Source: Coprinellus micaceus
Lineage: Eukaryota; Basidiomycota; Agaricomycetes; Agaricales; Psathyrellaceae
NCBI GenBank assembly: GCA_951394405.1
Contig: OX596335.1
Span: 558,001 to 622,000, forward strand
Direction: 5' to 3'
DNA length: 64,000 nt
The notes under the pieces were generated by a model. The model had not been told where the DNA came from and did not search any database. It saw only the letters and a program-made list of their open reading frames with translations. Position 1 is the stretch's first letter, and the number at the start of each line of letters is the position of its first letter. A program made the position numbers and the translations under genes. Of the stretch, positions 23,534 through 35,522 are shown in pieces.

Positions 23534-24880
23534 GTATTGATGCTCCTAGCTCCTTACTGAAGAGTCGTTAAGGTCGGCCGTCGAGGTTCTATCACCTAGG
23601 CCTTGGATTTCGCAGTGATGTTTCTTGGGGAGTGTCGTTTTCAGTCATCGGTATGGCCCGCCACCAACCATCTCGCTCTGGCGGTACTAAGGCTGACAGA
23701 CACCCATAGATACGCAACAGACTATCTTATTTCCCATTTTTCGGTGCCTCCAGGGCTTGTTAAAGGTGCTGAAGGGGTGAGAAGAGGTCTTGTGGGTGAG
23801 CTAGGATTCCCCGTGGCTGCGCGACGTTCAATCTCTCATCACACCGCCATCCTTACAGACCTGGGCGGTTTCCGGATATCGCAGGAGCGCCCTACTACCC
23901 TCGGCGTCGCCTGGGGACACAAAATACGGCGAATTAGAGAGTGTGCCACCATCGTGCGATCACGCCTTCCCTCAGCGAATGTGTTTCCCCCTTTCAGTTG
24001 CCTTGTTCTGGTTGGGCTCTCAGGATCGTATCTCTGCCACCAGCCTGAGTTGTGTATCAACCTTCAGTTACATAAGACAATATCTCCCCCTTGCAGACGG
24101 AATATAAAGCAAATTGCACTACCCTCTTCCAGTCTAACAGGCTCAAGGACGAATCGTCTGCGCTCAGGGCACATGGGTGCCAAGTGGGTCCTTGTGTGGT
24201 CCGCGCTGAGCGTCGATCATGGGTGTCTGTGTTTGAAATCACTGATGGCGAGCATCGCCTCAATTGCCAAATCCGGGCCTAGGGAAGCTGCCTTTCACCT
24301 CTTCCCAACTCCTCGAGTTCTCGGTGGTGGGCCATTGCTTGGCTCAGGGAAAAATACATCCGCCGTACTTTAGGCCTTCAATTAAAGGGCTCGGCCTGGC
24401 AATTTTCCGTTGCACCACACTCAAGGGGTGCCAATCGGAAGCTCACCAACCTGAATCGCCCACGAGCTTCATGATCGTTAGTACCAGCACCGAATCGTTT
24501 GAAGTTGTCGTCTAACCTGCTTCCTTTAGATCTCAGTTGAACCCAGGATATGGAGGGCGAATGTTGCGGCGGGTCGATGCCTGAGCGCTCAGGCTCGGAC
24601 TCGGATTAGGAATGTTCGTACGAGACCTTTGCCTCTGATACGGCGGTGTTGCGAACTGACTACTCCCTGTCGTCTAGGATTAGTTGTGCGCCTCTTTCCC
24701 TCTACATCATATACGAGGCTTGTCATGGGGTCTCAACCCCAACGCGTCGGAAACACTTTGGAGTAAGTACGGCGCAGCTTTCTCCAGGTTTGTCCGAGTT
24801 CTTGCCGACCCTCGTCCAAATAGATCTGGGGTCCGTCACTGGGCCCCCACTCTCAAATCTTCACCCCTCTGACGAAGGCC
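23534..24880. other. Flank upstream of the Plavaka transposase
   Basis: About 1.35 kb. It probably contains the left end of the transposon, but I could not find terminal inverted repeats by eye. The 256-codon frame at 23603-24373 (+) has no ATG at its start and no family likeness, and is not called. Confidence 0.4.
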
Positions 24881-27800
24881 ATGGATGACGAGGACTCTTT
24901 CAACGAGGGTGCAGCATGGGTCCGTAAATGCTCATGCGGAAGGCGGCTGTATCAGCCGAACAGTTATACTAACCATATCAATGGTTGTACCGTCTACAAG
25001 AGCAACGTGGGTTCGAGCTTAGAGGGCGCGAGGGCCCGTTTCAAGGAGAAGAAAGCCACGAAAGCCAAGAAGGGAAAGGCAGCGTTGGCTACTTGGTTTG
25101 GGGACGGGAACCTCGACGTGGACGCCGTCATCCCCGCGGGCTCATCTCAAGGCTCAGATTACCAAAATCAGCACGATGATCTCGTAGTAAGCCGCACCTT
25201 CCTCCCCCACCTATCCCGCCACCTGATTGCCATCTCAACAGTACACAGCCCCAGCAAGGATAGACAGCCCTGACTTACTCACGCAGATCCAAGTTGAACG
25301 CCAGGTGGACTATGAACCCGACCTGACTACGCATGGCCGTGGTCTCCGAGCGCACAAACCGGTCCAAAAGTTCAAAGACTTCGCTTTGACGTCGACGATT
25401 CCGTTCAATATACCTTCCCTCCCCCCGGAAGCTTTTGAGGAAGACCAAGAGGGTGCCATCGACGCTGCTGAAGGCTCTGGCCAAATTCCAGATAATATGG
25501 TTACTCTCGGAGCAGCCACAGAGCCTGAGGCCATGCGTGGCACAGTAGGGGATGACGCTCTGTGGAAGAAGACGCCTAGGAACGTGTTCGGTTTGTACAA
25601 AAAGTATTGGACAACAGAGGAACGCCCCCACGATCCCGACCATTACATCTCCGGGAAGGACCTGCAGGAGGATACAGCGGATGAAAGCCCCCCTCCGGAA
25701 TCTGGACCTGCTAAGGACATCCACCCCTTCCCCAACCTCAACTCTTTCTTGCTGGGAGAGTGGTACTGGGGCGATCGCATCGACAAGAGTCGAGAGTCCT
25801 TTCGAGAACTGCTCAGTATCATCGCCAGTCCGGAGTTCGACCCGGGAGACATTCGCGCAACCGACTGGGATCAAGTCAACTCGTCTTTAGCATCATCTGA
25901 ATTCGACGAACGCGGGAAGTCGCACCCGAATTGGATTGGCGACGGCACATCCTGGCAATCCGCAGTGGTTACCCTCGACGTCCCTTTCAACAGCACTTCC
26001 CTCGATCCCGGCCCTCACCCATTCCAGGTACCCGACTTCCGCTACCGGTCCCTGGTCCCAATCATTACCGAACGTTTAAAGGACGTGGCGAGGGGCGAAC
26101 AATTCCACATCGTTCCGGTGGATCTGCGCTGGCTGCCCTGTGAGGGGGGTCCTGACTCTCGGGTCTATGGTGAGCTATATAACTCGCCTGCATTCATTGA
26201 GGCCTTCAAGGAAGTTCAGGTAAGTGGCCATCTTCTCGGGCCTTCGATCTTCAGCTTATTCAACACGCTCTCTATACGTGCAACAGAACTTACCACCAGA
26301 GGATTCGGAAGATCACTTACCTCGCTACGTCGTTGGTTTGATGTTCGCATCAGACCAAACCATGCTGGCGTCCTTCGGAAGCGCCAAAATCTGGCCTTTG
26401 TACATGCTCTTTGGCAATGAATCTAAGCATCGGCGTTCGAAAGCATCCCTGAAGCTATTTGAAGAGGTTGCATACTTTCAAGTGGTACGTTCCCCGACAC
26501 CAGATTCGAGTCCGAGTCTTTGTCGTCGAGAAGCTGAACAAGGTTCCCTAGATTCCAGACCACTTTCAGGACTGGTATATCAGCCAGGCTGGCAAGAGAA
26601 ATGTCGGAGTCCCTCTCGGTACCTTCTTGAATCGGGAATTATTTCAAGCTCAATGGCGAATCCTCCTGGATGACGACTTCGTGAACGCGTACAGACATGG
26701 TATTGCTGTTACCTGCTTCGACGAAGTTCGAAGGCGCTTCTACCCTCGCATTATGACTTATTCGGCTGATTATCCTGAACGGTGGGAGGATTTCGTGCTC
26801 ATCTATTCAATCAACCAAACTAACCTGGGACAGGGTATCCATCGTTGGGGTCCGGAGCAATGGAGACCGACCATGTCCAAGATGCCTGGTTGCAGCATGT
26901 GATATTCATCAGATGGGTTCTCTCGAGGATCGTCTAGTTCGGAATATGCAGCGTCGCATCGACGACAACGATCGGAAGGGTAAGGTCGAGCGCGCCCGCC
27001 GTTCGATTTACAAGGACCACTACAATGTGAACTCCGGACCTGTAGAGGCCGAATTGAAACCGACCTCGCTGGTTCCCGCTCAGGTAGGTGCAGCATGTGG
27101 CGTGCCGCCTCTTGAAGTCGTCCTTGCTGATCGGGATTCCTTGTAGAACGCGTTCTCCAATCGACTCTCCGAGCTGGGCCTCGATGTATTTCGCATAGTA
27201 TCGGTCGACATCTTGCATGAAGTTGAGATTGGAGTCTGGAAGTCGTTGTTTATTCACCTCCTCCGGGTTCTCGAATCGGTTGATAAGGCGCTCCTCAATA
27301 CTCTCAACTCCAGGTTTGTCATTTCAAAGATGTAGTAGCCGCCATGGCTCATTTGGCTCTTGCAGGTTCCGGGAGGTCCCCGGTTTTGGGAAGGACACGA
27401 TCCGTCGTTTCGGCAACAATGTGTCAGAAATGAAACAATTTGCTGCTCGAGAGTACGAAGATATTTTGCAGGTATGCCTGTTCCGTCGACGTCTCTCAGC
27501 GGGTCGATTGACGTCATCTCAGTGTTCCATTCCTGTTTTCGATGGCCTGATCCCTGGTCACCACGGCGATCGCCTGCTGGATATTCTCTTCACATTCGCT
27601 TATTGGCATGCTTTGGCAAAGCTTCGCTTCCACACCGACGGCACTTTGTCGATTCTCGACGACTGGACCGTCACCCTTGGGGAGGAGTCTAGGGCATTCG
27701 CTGCACTCACCGCCGATTCCTTTCAGACGAAGGAACTCCGGCGTGAATACGAGGCCCGCAAGCGGAGGCAGGCTCGAGCAAGTACCCGAAAGCAAAAAAA

Positions 27801-29601
27801 AGGCTCAAAACCCCGTCGCTCTGCCGCTCGGGCCCGTTCAACTGCGTCAGCGCCAAGCGACTTCACCACTGAAACCGGCGGGGAGTCGGACGCTTCAGGT
27901 CGGTCGGCGGTCCATCCGAATCCTGTATCCCTGACTGACTCGATTGCTTCCGATGAATGTGTTTGACTGTTAGATGGTAATTACTATCCCCTCCAAGTAT
28001 TCTCTATGTCGAGCACTAACAACGGTATCACGACGATAGGCCGCAAGTCTAAGGTTTGGAACATCAACACGCCGAAGTTTCATTCCCTCGGCGATGTCAC
28101 TTCTTACATTCGGGTGTTTGGTACGACTGACTCGTACTCCACGCAACTGGTAAGAGGTTCAAGTTTGGCCTGCTTTTTTTGCCAACTTACTTTTGAGGCC
28201 AGTCCGAACGATTCCATCGCTTCCCTAAGTCACGGTACAGGCGAACGAACAAGAAAAAGGCGGCATATCAAATTTCCCGCATTCAAACTCGCCAAAGAAG
28301 GATCAAAAAGCTTCGCATGACCCTCACTCCCTCCTCTGACGAAGGCGTCCCCGAAGAAGCCTACAGTGCCTCGTATTTCATTGGAAAGTCTCAGAATCAC
28401 CCAGTGCAGCTATCACGCCTCGTGTTCGTGAACTCGAGCGATCCTGCAGTGAGGGTATGTTTCTTTTTGTCCCACATTCTGGGTAGTAGACCGACCTCCC
28501 ACCTGAATTAGGACTTCATCCCCAAGCTCAAGCGCCACCTACATCCCCGTGTGATGGAGAAGCTGTTACGGGAAGCTCGACTTGAACCAGAGGAATATGC
28601 CAGTGCCTTGAGGGTCCTAGAAGCCCGAGTACGCGACAAGGACAAGGAAACGCCCACCAACGGGGAACTCAACACCATCTACATACACTCGGACCGTGTT
28701 TATCAACATAGCATTGCGCAGATCAACTACACGACCTACGACTGCCGGAGAGACCAGGACACACTTAACTGCTCCACAACGCGAAGGGATCTAATGTGTT
28801 TGCGGAAGGACAAGCCGGGCGCGAGCACGGTCAATCAATTTATTTTCGGCCGGCTGCTAGGTGTTTTCCATGTCAACGTCGTCTACGGAGGGCCAGGAAT
28901 GCTGGACCACAGGGCGCGAAGGTTTGACTTCCTTTGGGTCCGTTGGTACGAGCCCCTTCTCCCCAACGTTCCGCATTCCGCTATCTGGTCCACCAAGCGC
29001 ATGGAAGGTTTGTCTTTCATGCCCCTGTCCAACCCAGCAGCGTGCGATTTTGTCGACCCAGCTGATGTCGTCAGGGCTGCACACATCATTCCCCGATTTG
29101 CGGCTGGAAAACGCTACGGAGAACTCGACATCCAGTCGGGGAGACTGTTCTCAATCTGGGCTAGGGACCAAGACGAGTGGAACGAGTACTACGTGAATGT
29201 GTGAGTCGATTTATGGGCGACTCTTCTCGACTACAATTACTGACATGGTCGTCTTCAGCTTTGCGGATCGCGACATGCTCATGAGATTTCACTGGGGCAT
29301 GGCTGCCGGGCACACTTATGCTCATCCCAAAGCCCCTTCGAATGACCCTGCCAGCGGCGGCCCACTGTCTACCAGCGACACAGCACCGACCCGGGACCGC
29401 CATCGCACTGGGGAGTCTGACGAACCGATGGACGTCGACGTAAACGATCTTCAAGATTCCGGGGCCACCGATTCAGACGATTCTCAATATGACCAAGGAG
29501 ACCGAAGCGACGAGGGTACGATATCCAGTGGTTCGGACGAGGACGCGTCTGACGGTAGGTCGAGCGGCGGTGAAGGTGATGACGAGGACGCATTTCTGTA
29601 G
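24881..29601 (+). mobile_element. Plavaka-type transposase gene (class II DNA transposon), apparently intact
   Basis: Transposase of the Plavaka group, large cut-and-paste transposons abundant in Agaricomycetes. I read 12 exons: 24881-25186, 25242-26219, 26287-26484, 26552-26781, 26834-27083, 27147-27313, 27366-27471, 27523-27898, 27974-28149, 28203-28454, 28512-29200 and 29259-29601. They sum to 1,356 codons without a stop. Family landmarks: an N-terminal finger C17-x-C19...H32-x3-C36, PFPNLNSFLLGEWYW, SRVYGELYNSPAFIEAF, FGSAKIWPLYMLFGNESKHRR, RELFQAQWRILLDDDFVNAY, RRRFYPRIMTYSADYPER, DRPCPRCLVAACDIHQMG, DILHEVEIGVWKSLFIHLLR and YWHALAKLRFHTD. The C-terminus is Asp/Ser-rich and acidic. No frameshift or internal stop was needed, so it may be recent or still active. 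The transposon ends were not located. Confidence 0.85.
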
Positions 29602-29893
29602 TAACTTACTCGACCCCACATACACTTCCAAACAAATTGGATGCTTGGCACATGTGTGGGAGTATGATTCAAGTGAAAACACTTCCGATGAGTCTATGCT
29701 GCACACGCCGCTCCAAGACCGCTTCGAACTACTCAGCGGCGACTCTTCGGCGGATCTGAAGGATGGAAGTCTAGCTGTCTGAGCCGGTTTCCGTGAATGT
29801 TGGTCGATTCTTCCGTCTCGTGTAACCCGTATTGCAGAGTTAGGGTTATAAGGGTGCGTCAAATTCTTAGTGGAACCATTCCGATCCTCACTT

Positions 29894-30505
29894 ATGACAG
29901 GTTTTGGATCCTACCGCCAAATGCTGAACCTGTTCAACTCGAGGTTCGACCACTTCTCTCGGCACAGATGGATAGCCCTGTCTCAGAGACAGCTAGGTAT
30001 GCCACATCCTGAGGCTCAATTTGAAGGCACGACTGAGGCACTTGATTCTAGAAGGCCTGGATCCCCCCCTCATGTTGAGTACGACCCATGGTCACGGCGG
30101 CGAGGAGCATGTACCGGTGTTCATGATCTGTCGGACTTCGTGTTGCTTCATCCTCGTGGTGGAGCTAGGTGAGGTTCCGATTCCCACTTCGTTTGCTGGT
30201 GATCTTACCTCCCAACAGCGCCCAGGCGTGACGATCCCCTTCAGTGTTCTTCAAAGCTCATGTTTGGCATCCTTTTAGAGCTGAGGCTCCCCCCCTCCAT
30301 CCCCCGTTCAACTTGGCTGGCAGGTGATCGCCGTGTCGCCCTCGAAGCGACAATTCGGCCCTTCAGTACCTTCAAGGTTCCCAATGAGTCGGTGTGTCCG
30401 AGTTGGCTTATGATCGCGTTGGCTCTTTGTACTTACCGCAAGTTGTCCAGGCCTGGCAACACAGTCTGGAGCAAGGGCTCCCGGAATACACCGCGGCGAA
30501 ACTAA
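29894..30505 (+). CDS. Hypothetical protein downstream of the transposase
   Basis: Not recognised. Three exons, 29894-29996, 30052-30168 and 30219-30505, join in phase to 168 residues. The middle exon has THGHGGEEHVPVFMICRT followed by a hydrophobic strand-like CCFILVVEL. Exon 3 has LLELRLPPSIPRSTWLAGDRR. This pattern recalls small anonymous Agaricomycete proteins often found near mobile elements, but I cannot name a family. Further exons up to about 30870 are possible. It may belong to the transposon or be an old neighbour. Confidence 0.4.
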
Positions 30506-31436
30506 TCCAACCGGCGGAGTATCATCACATGGGGATCAAGCTTCTCGCGAGATCTGCCCAAAGGTGAGCTTCAAAGGGCACCATCAGTACTAGTGCATGA
30601 GTGACCCCCGGCTCCCTTTCACTTTACACCAGATACAGGCTCTGTCGCCATGGTCAAGAACTAAGTTGGGAGTCGACGAGTCTCGAGCTCCGAGTACGTT
30701 TAATGCGTTTTGGGTTCGCGTCTCCAACGTTGGAGACCGCTGCGATTGCTTTTGTGTACCCGATGATACCAGGTGATACCCCAGATCGTGCGCTACCCAC
30801 ATCTAGCCTGGTACTTCATCGTGACCCCTTAGAAGGCAGTAGAGCCTGCCTTCATTGTTGAACTTTACGTACATATTCGTGTTAATGTTTGCCAGGCCCG
30901 GACACGGGTTTCGCTCTCAAAGTTGGCTTTTAGATCTCGCTGTATTAGCCATTGATGGCAATTGGTCGCGATTTGCACAAGCTTGCCGATACCATGACCG
31001 GTGAATCCACGCTCATGTCCGCGCCTGCCTATCTGAAAATGAACGGAGAAGAGGTAAATTTATTAGAGATGAATGGTCGCTGCACTGTCATGTGGCGATA
31101 ATAGGGTTAGCGGAATGCGGTCGAAAGATATGTCTTATCAAGGTGTGCCAGCGGGGCGAGGGCATGATCAGGCCATGATCGTTGATGGGCCATCGCAGGC
31201 GGAGCGCGAAACCCGGAGCAGAAGGAGTGTCGATGGTCACTTGACTACAACTCCCTTGTCAGGTGGTGGTATCTTTATGCATGATGATTCGTGGGCCTCA
31301 GAAAGGCGGCATGCAACAGTTTGATCACCCATTGATCAACACATTTTCACTCTAGAGACACACAAGTAATTGCCATCGGGGTGGCAGGTGCGGATCAAAT
31401 CAATCAGGCAAAACAACCCCGTCCCGATTTTCCTGA
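30506..31436. other. Gene-poor stretch before the TPR frame
   Basis: About 930 bases. Short open frames only. A first exon for the TPR frame downstream could lie here, but none could be identified. Confidence 0.4.
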
Positions 31437-32885
31437 TGTACCCCGCTCGTCCTTGCCATCACTCGGGATCTCAAACTCGTATTCGATGCACTCCTCTCGC
31501 ATAAGCGCATCGATATCCAGTGCCTGGTACCCGGGGTGGGTTCTGGCCACACTGTTGCCCTTACCCACTCTATCCTTTGCGGGTCTCGCCACTTTACTAA
31601 ATCCCTCGTCTACCACTATTCTGCCAACAACCTTCAATTCTTCGCCGAGTACGACGATTCCTTCCACCTTGTTCTAGAAAAGGACGCCGACCTAAACTTG
31701 ATCGTGGATTTAGAGTTCACATCTCTGACGAAATTTCTGCATTCAACTCAGCCCACCAAGGGCATAATAGGGCTGCAGAGGGAGACATTTACGCTCACCT
31801 CAGTAGAATCGGCCCTTGAGGAGCCACCCGTTGCGCTCCCCGACCACCCCGACCACCCACCATCTCTCAGCAACTTAGCCAGCTCCCTCCATGCTCAGTT
31901 CAACCGAACCAGATCCGTCGCCGACCTCGAACAGGCGATATCCTTGTACCGGAGAGCTCTCGCGCTTCGGCCAGAGATTGCCTATCCTGAGCGTTCATCA
32001 ACCCTGAGTAACCTTGCCAGTGCCCTTTCCTCTCGATTCGAGGTGCTCCAGGGGATCAACGACCTCCACGAGTCAGTTTTATTGCACCAGGATGCGCTGA
32101 GGCTCCGCCCACTAGGGCCGAATGGACAGCGAGAGCGCCTCGGGTCCGTCCGCAACGTTGCGCATTCCCTCCTATATCTGTATCACCAGACACAATCCTC
32201 GCAGGACCTGCAGGAGTCTATCAGGCTTTCCCGGCTAGCTCTCTTACTCTGCCCGACAGGTCACCCAGAACGTTCTTCATGCGCCACGGACCTCGCACAC
32301 CGATTGCTCTTGTTGTTTGACGGTGGTTTGGGGTGTGGGGACACCATCCTCGATGAATCGATATCCTTGTATCGGGACGCGTTGGCGCTCCGGCCGGCTG
32401 GACACCCAGAACACTTAGGGTCCCTCACGGAGCTTATTGGAGCCCTGTCGAGGAGGATCGTCAAGCAGCAGTTGCCCGTGCCAGGCCTTGACGGGTTAAT
32501 ACAGTTGTACGACGAGGTGATCTCGGTCTCTCCGCCAGACCATCCAGAACGCGTATCATATATCCACAATCTCGGTAATTGTTGGCTTTCTCGTTTCGAG
32601 CTATCGCCATCCCTGGAGAGCCTGCATCGGGTTATATACTACCATGAAGCCGCTCTGACACCCCATCGCCCAACAGGGAGTCACCCAGACCGACTTTCGG
32701 CCCTCGATAGTTTATCCAAGGCCTACCTGCACCGGTATAGCATAACGCAGAACGCTCAGGATCTTGCCGATGGCATAACACGCCTTCGCCAGGCCTTGGA
32801 AATCCTACCAAAGGACGATCGGGACCGCCAATCGTTTCTCCGCCGACTTCGGCGGGCCAACGCGCTCGGTCGAGGATCTCGATGA
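31437..32885 (+). pseudogene. TPR-repeat protein frame without start codon (CHAT-type family relic?)
   Basis: A single open frame of about 480 codons with no in-frame ATG. From about codon 140 it encodes tetratricopeptide-like repeats of the Agaricomycete type found in TPR-CHAT proteins: units such as SNLASSLHAQFNRTRSVADLEQAI, then YRRALALRP and TGHPERSS. The usual C-terminal CHAT caspase-like protease domain is absent; the frame ends at 32885 with GRGSR and nothing similar follows. The N-terminal part (QFFAEYDDSFHLVLEKDADL) is unfamiliar. Either an upstream exon with the ATG was missed, or this is a truncated relic in the accessory block. TPR content is clear; function is not. Confidence 0.55.
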
Positions 32886-33342
32886 GGCGTCCGCGTCAGC
32901 CTTAGATATCGAGGTTTGGACGACCTCGATATCGTGGCCGCACATACCGACCTCCAACACAAGCGGCCTCGGCTGGAATAGTTTATGAGGTGGTCCGGAA
33001 TTGAGTATTGAGAGTTCTGGTTAGTCGAAATACATGCCTCATCTTGGGCGCTGGCAGTATGTACCGAATGGGGCGAGAACGGTTAAGCGGTTCTGGGGCA
33101 GAGTGACGAGTGACTTTCCAGAAGCTAAAAACAGAGGCGAGCCTTTGGGAGCCCCTCGGAGACTGAAAACCATTTTAAGATCTCTAGTTTGTCAACGATA
33201 AGGCAAGATAGTAGTATCACCAAGATTTAGGCGCCCGTGCCCCAGTGCTTGTACGGCGCCGTTTCGGCCTACTCCAGGGTGTCCAATGTGTACATACCTT
33301 TCCGCCTGGCAACCACGGTTATGAGGGTATTAGTTAAACCTA
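32886..33342. other. Intergenic region
   Basis: About 460 bases between the TPR frame and the 3' end of the first carboxypeptidase. No gene seen. Confidence 0.45.
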
Positions 33343-35357
33343 TCAAATTTCTTCGCCTGCAAGCCAACGATTGACCATCTCGAGAGATTCGGCGGGCTTA
33401 TCATATGGAACCTAGAGCAGGCACGGTGAGCATTGGATCAAACGAGTTACCGGTAACACTGACCATGTGCCCGGCTCCATCTAACGTCGCAAACGTCAAG
33501 CCCCCATACGATCTCGTCTTTCCCGCCTTCTTCCCGCCAACTTTCCACTCCCTCAGCTCCTGCTTCCTGTACCCCTCCTGCCCACTCCATTCCATTTTCA
33601 AAGTCCACTTCTCGTTTCCGACGTGGTTACATATCCAATCGTTCACCCCAACGTAGATGAGCGCCCGGACGCCGCGATCCAGAAGGTTGGCGACGTAGAG
33701 ATATGTGGGGCTGTACTGGTCCCTGTTGAGTGTAAACTCAAGCCCGACTTTGTCAGAGCAGGATGTAAAGTTGGTTTTAGCGAGGACGTTGTCGACGCCG
33801 ATGAGCTTGCGGACCGAGGGGCGATCGAGGTATGCGGATATGTGCCTGCGCGTCAGGAGGGCTCAGTGAAACCTGATGGATGTAGTAAACGAGTGTCGGA
33901 CCTACTTGGTAACGGGATAGCAAAGCGTATCTTCAATCTTTCCTTCACAATCGACGCTAATGTCATATGGGTTTTTTCCTGAATCGCAAAATTGATTTAA
34001 TGAAGGACCACCGAGAGAGCCACTAGTCAAGCCCACCAGAATAGCCGAAAGGTTCCATCAGCTCGGTACGACAGAAAGTCTCGGCAGCCTGGCAGCTGAA
34101 CGCGTCGTAGATATCGACGCAGCTTTTCTTGAGCATCGTAGTGCATCGGGGAACCTATGAAAGGTGAGTGAGCTGGGACCCAAAAGTGGCATGCAACACG
34201 ACCATATGCTTACAGCTTGCTTCATTCGAATGCACGCTTGGATGTCTAGGATTGGCGCGAGAGAAGCAGGGGTACACGCTACGTCATAATAGGAGGGATA
34301 CATGGTGAAGAAATCGGTCCAGCCGTTTCCTGCAGGGAGACTTCGATTCAGGGCCTTCCTGAGTATCGTTTGAACGCACTTACCGATTATGACAGACTTG
34401 AGATTTATAGGGCTTAACCCATTCTTCACGAGCAAACGGTTCTGGTCGTAAACAGCTGCTGCGAAGACGGGGATATACCTCCCCCCATACGATTCCCCGG
34501 CCATGTGGAATGCCCGTCCCTGGAACTTCTTGAAGTGTTCAAAGAAGACATGAACGAATGCAGCGATGTCTTTCGCAGCCTCCTCGGTGGTTCCCTGCGC
34601 GAAGAGCGCCACTCCGTCAGTCCCCTCGCGGGGAATTCAAGGGACCTTGGCATATCACGTACCACATGCTCGCCATAGTCGGCGTAAGAGAAACCGACGC
34701 CGATAGGCTGGTCGATGAAGAACACGTTCGCCCGGGAGTTCCACGATTCGGGGTGGAACTTGGTGCCGTTATTATCCAGCACTCTGCATGGGCCTAACTC
34801 CATGAAAAGACCCAGGGAGGAAGAGCATCCTGGGCCTGGAGATGTCAACAGCCAGTGGGGTGGGGGGAAGGCGTCGGAGCAACTCACCCCCGTTCGTCCA
34901 AAGGATAACATCATCTTTATCAGGGTCATTCCTACTCTCAAAGAAGTAGAAGAACAAGTGCCGCGCTTCAACGTCGATGTAGCCTGTGTATGCGCTACGA
35001 TGCGCCTCAGTGATGGCCCCAAGCACCGTCCACACCAAACTGCATTGCGCACTTTACGGTCTCGTCGCAGAACTTGGTCTTCTTGATGCGCACACCGTGT
35101 CGAGGGAACGCTGGGTGCTTGAGAGTCGTGAACTGGGTCTCCGAAAGGACATGGAGATCTTCAAGGGGGGTGAACAAGCCGGAATCGTAGCTCCCTCCTG
35201 CATCCGGATCGAAGGTCAGTGGCCGCGACCATTGTCATGGCCGGTGGTGGCTTGAGCACGTACCGACTGCGGCGTTGAGAAATTGCTGGTGCCCTCCGAG
35301 TGCCCAGGACAGCGAGGGAAGACAGAAGGCCCAGAGTCCTAGTTGCAGCGCCTTCAT
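33343..35357 (-). CDS. Serine carboxypeptidase, CPY-like (copy 1)
   Basis: Serine-type carboxypeptidase (peptidase family S10), which removes C-terminal amino acids in the vacuole or outside the cell. Start at 35357 with signal peptide [19 protein letters not shown]; stop at 33343; about ten introns, all with GT-AG ends. Conserved parts: [79 protein letters not shown], nucleophile GESYGG, Asp in [13 protein letters not shown] and His in DGAGHMVPYDKP, so all three catalytic residues are present. It is a close inverted copy of the gene at 46482-48468, including about 100 bases upstream of the ATG. It shares a short divergent promoter with WDR59, whose start lies 165 bases away. Confidence 0.9.
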
Positions 35358-35522
35358 AAATGGATAAATAGCAAGGCGCGAGCTGTGAGTTCGATGTGAG
35401 CTCGTTGTTCCCCGTCTAAAGTGTCCGTGCCCGGGTCCGCCGTCGCCGCCATCAACGACGACCAAAAGGGGTCGCGCGACGCTCTGACCAGCAACCACAA
35501 TTATTGCCAATGTCGTAGGGTC

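Noticed and set aside
23603..24373. 256-codon open frame on the + strand
   Set aside because: Begins at a TTG, has no ATG near its start and no family-like pattern. It lies in the transposon flank, where chance frames of this length occur at this base composition.
29838..29856. ttaggg-like motif, considered as telomeric repeat
   Set aside because: Occurs once only, not in tandem.
23534..31436. Terminal inverted repeats of the Plavaka element
   Set aside because: Expected on both sides, but no convincing pair could be found by eye, so no element boundaries are claimed.
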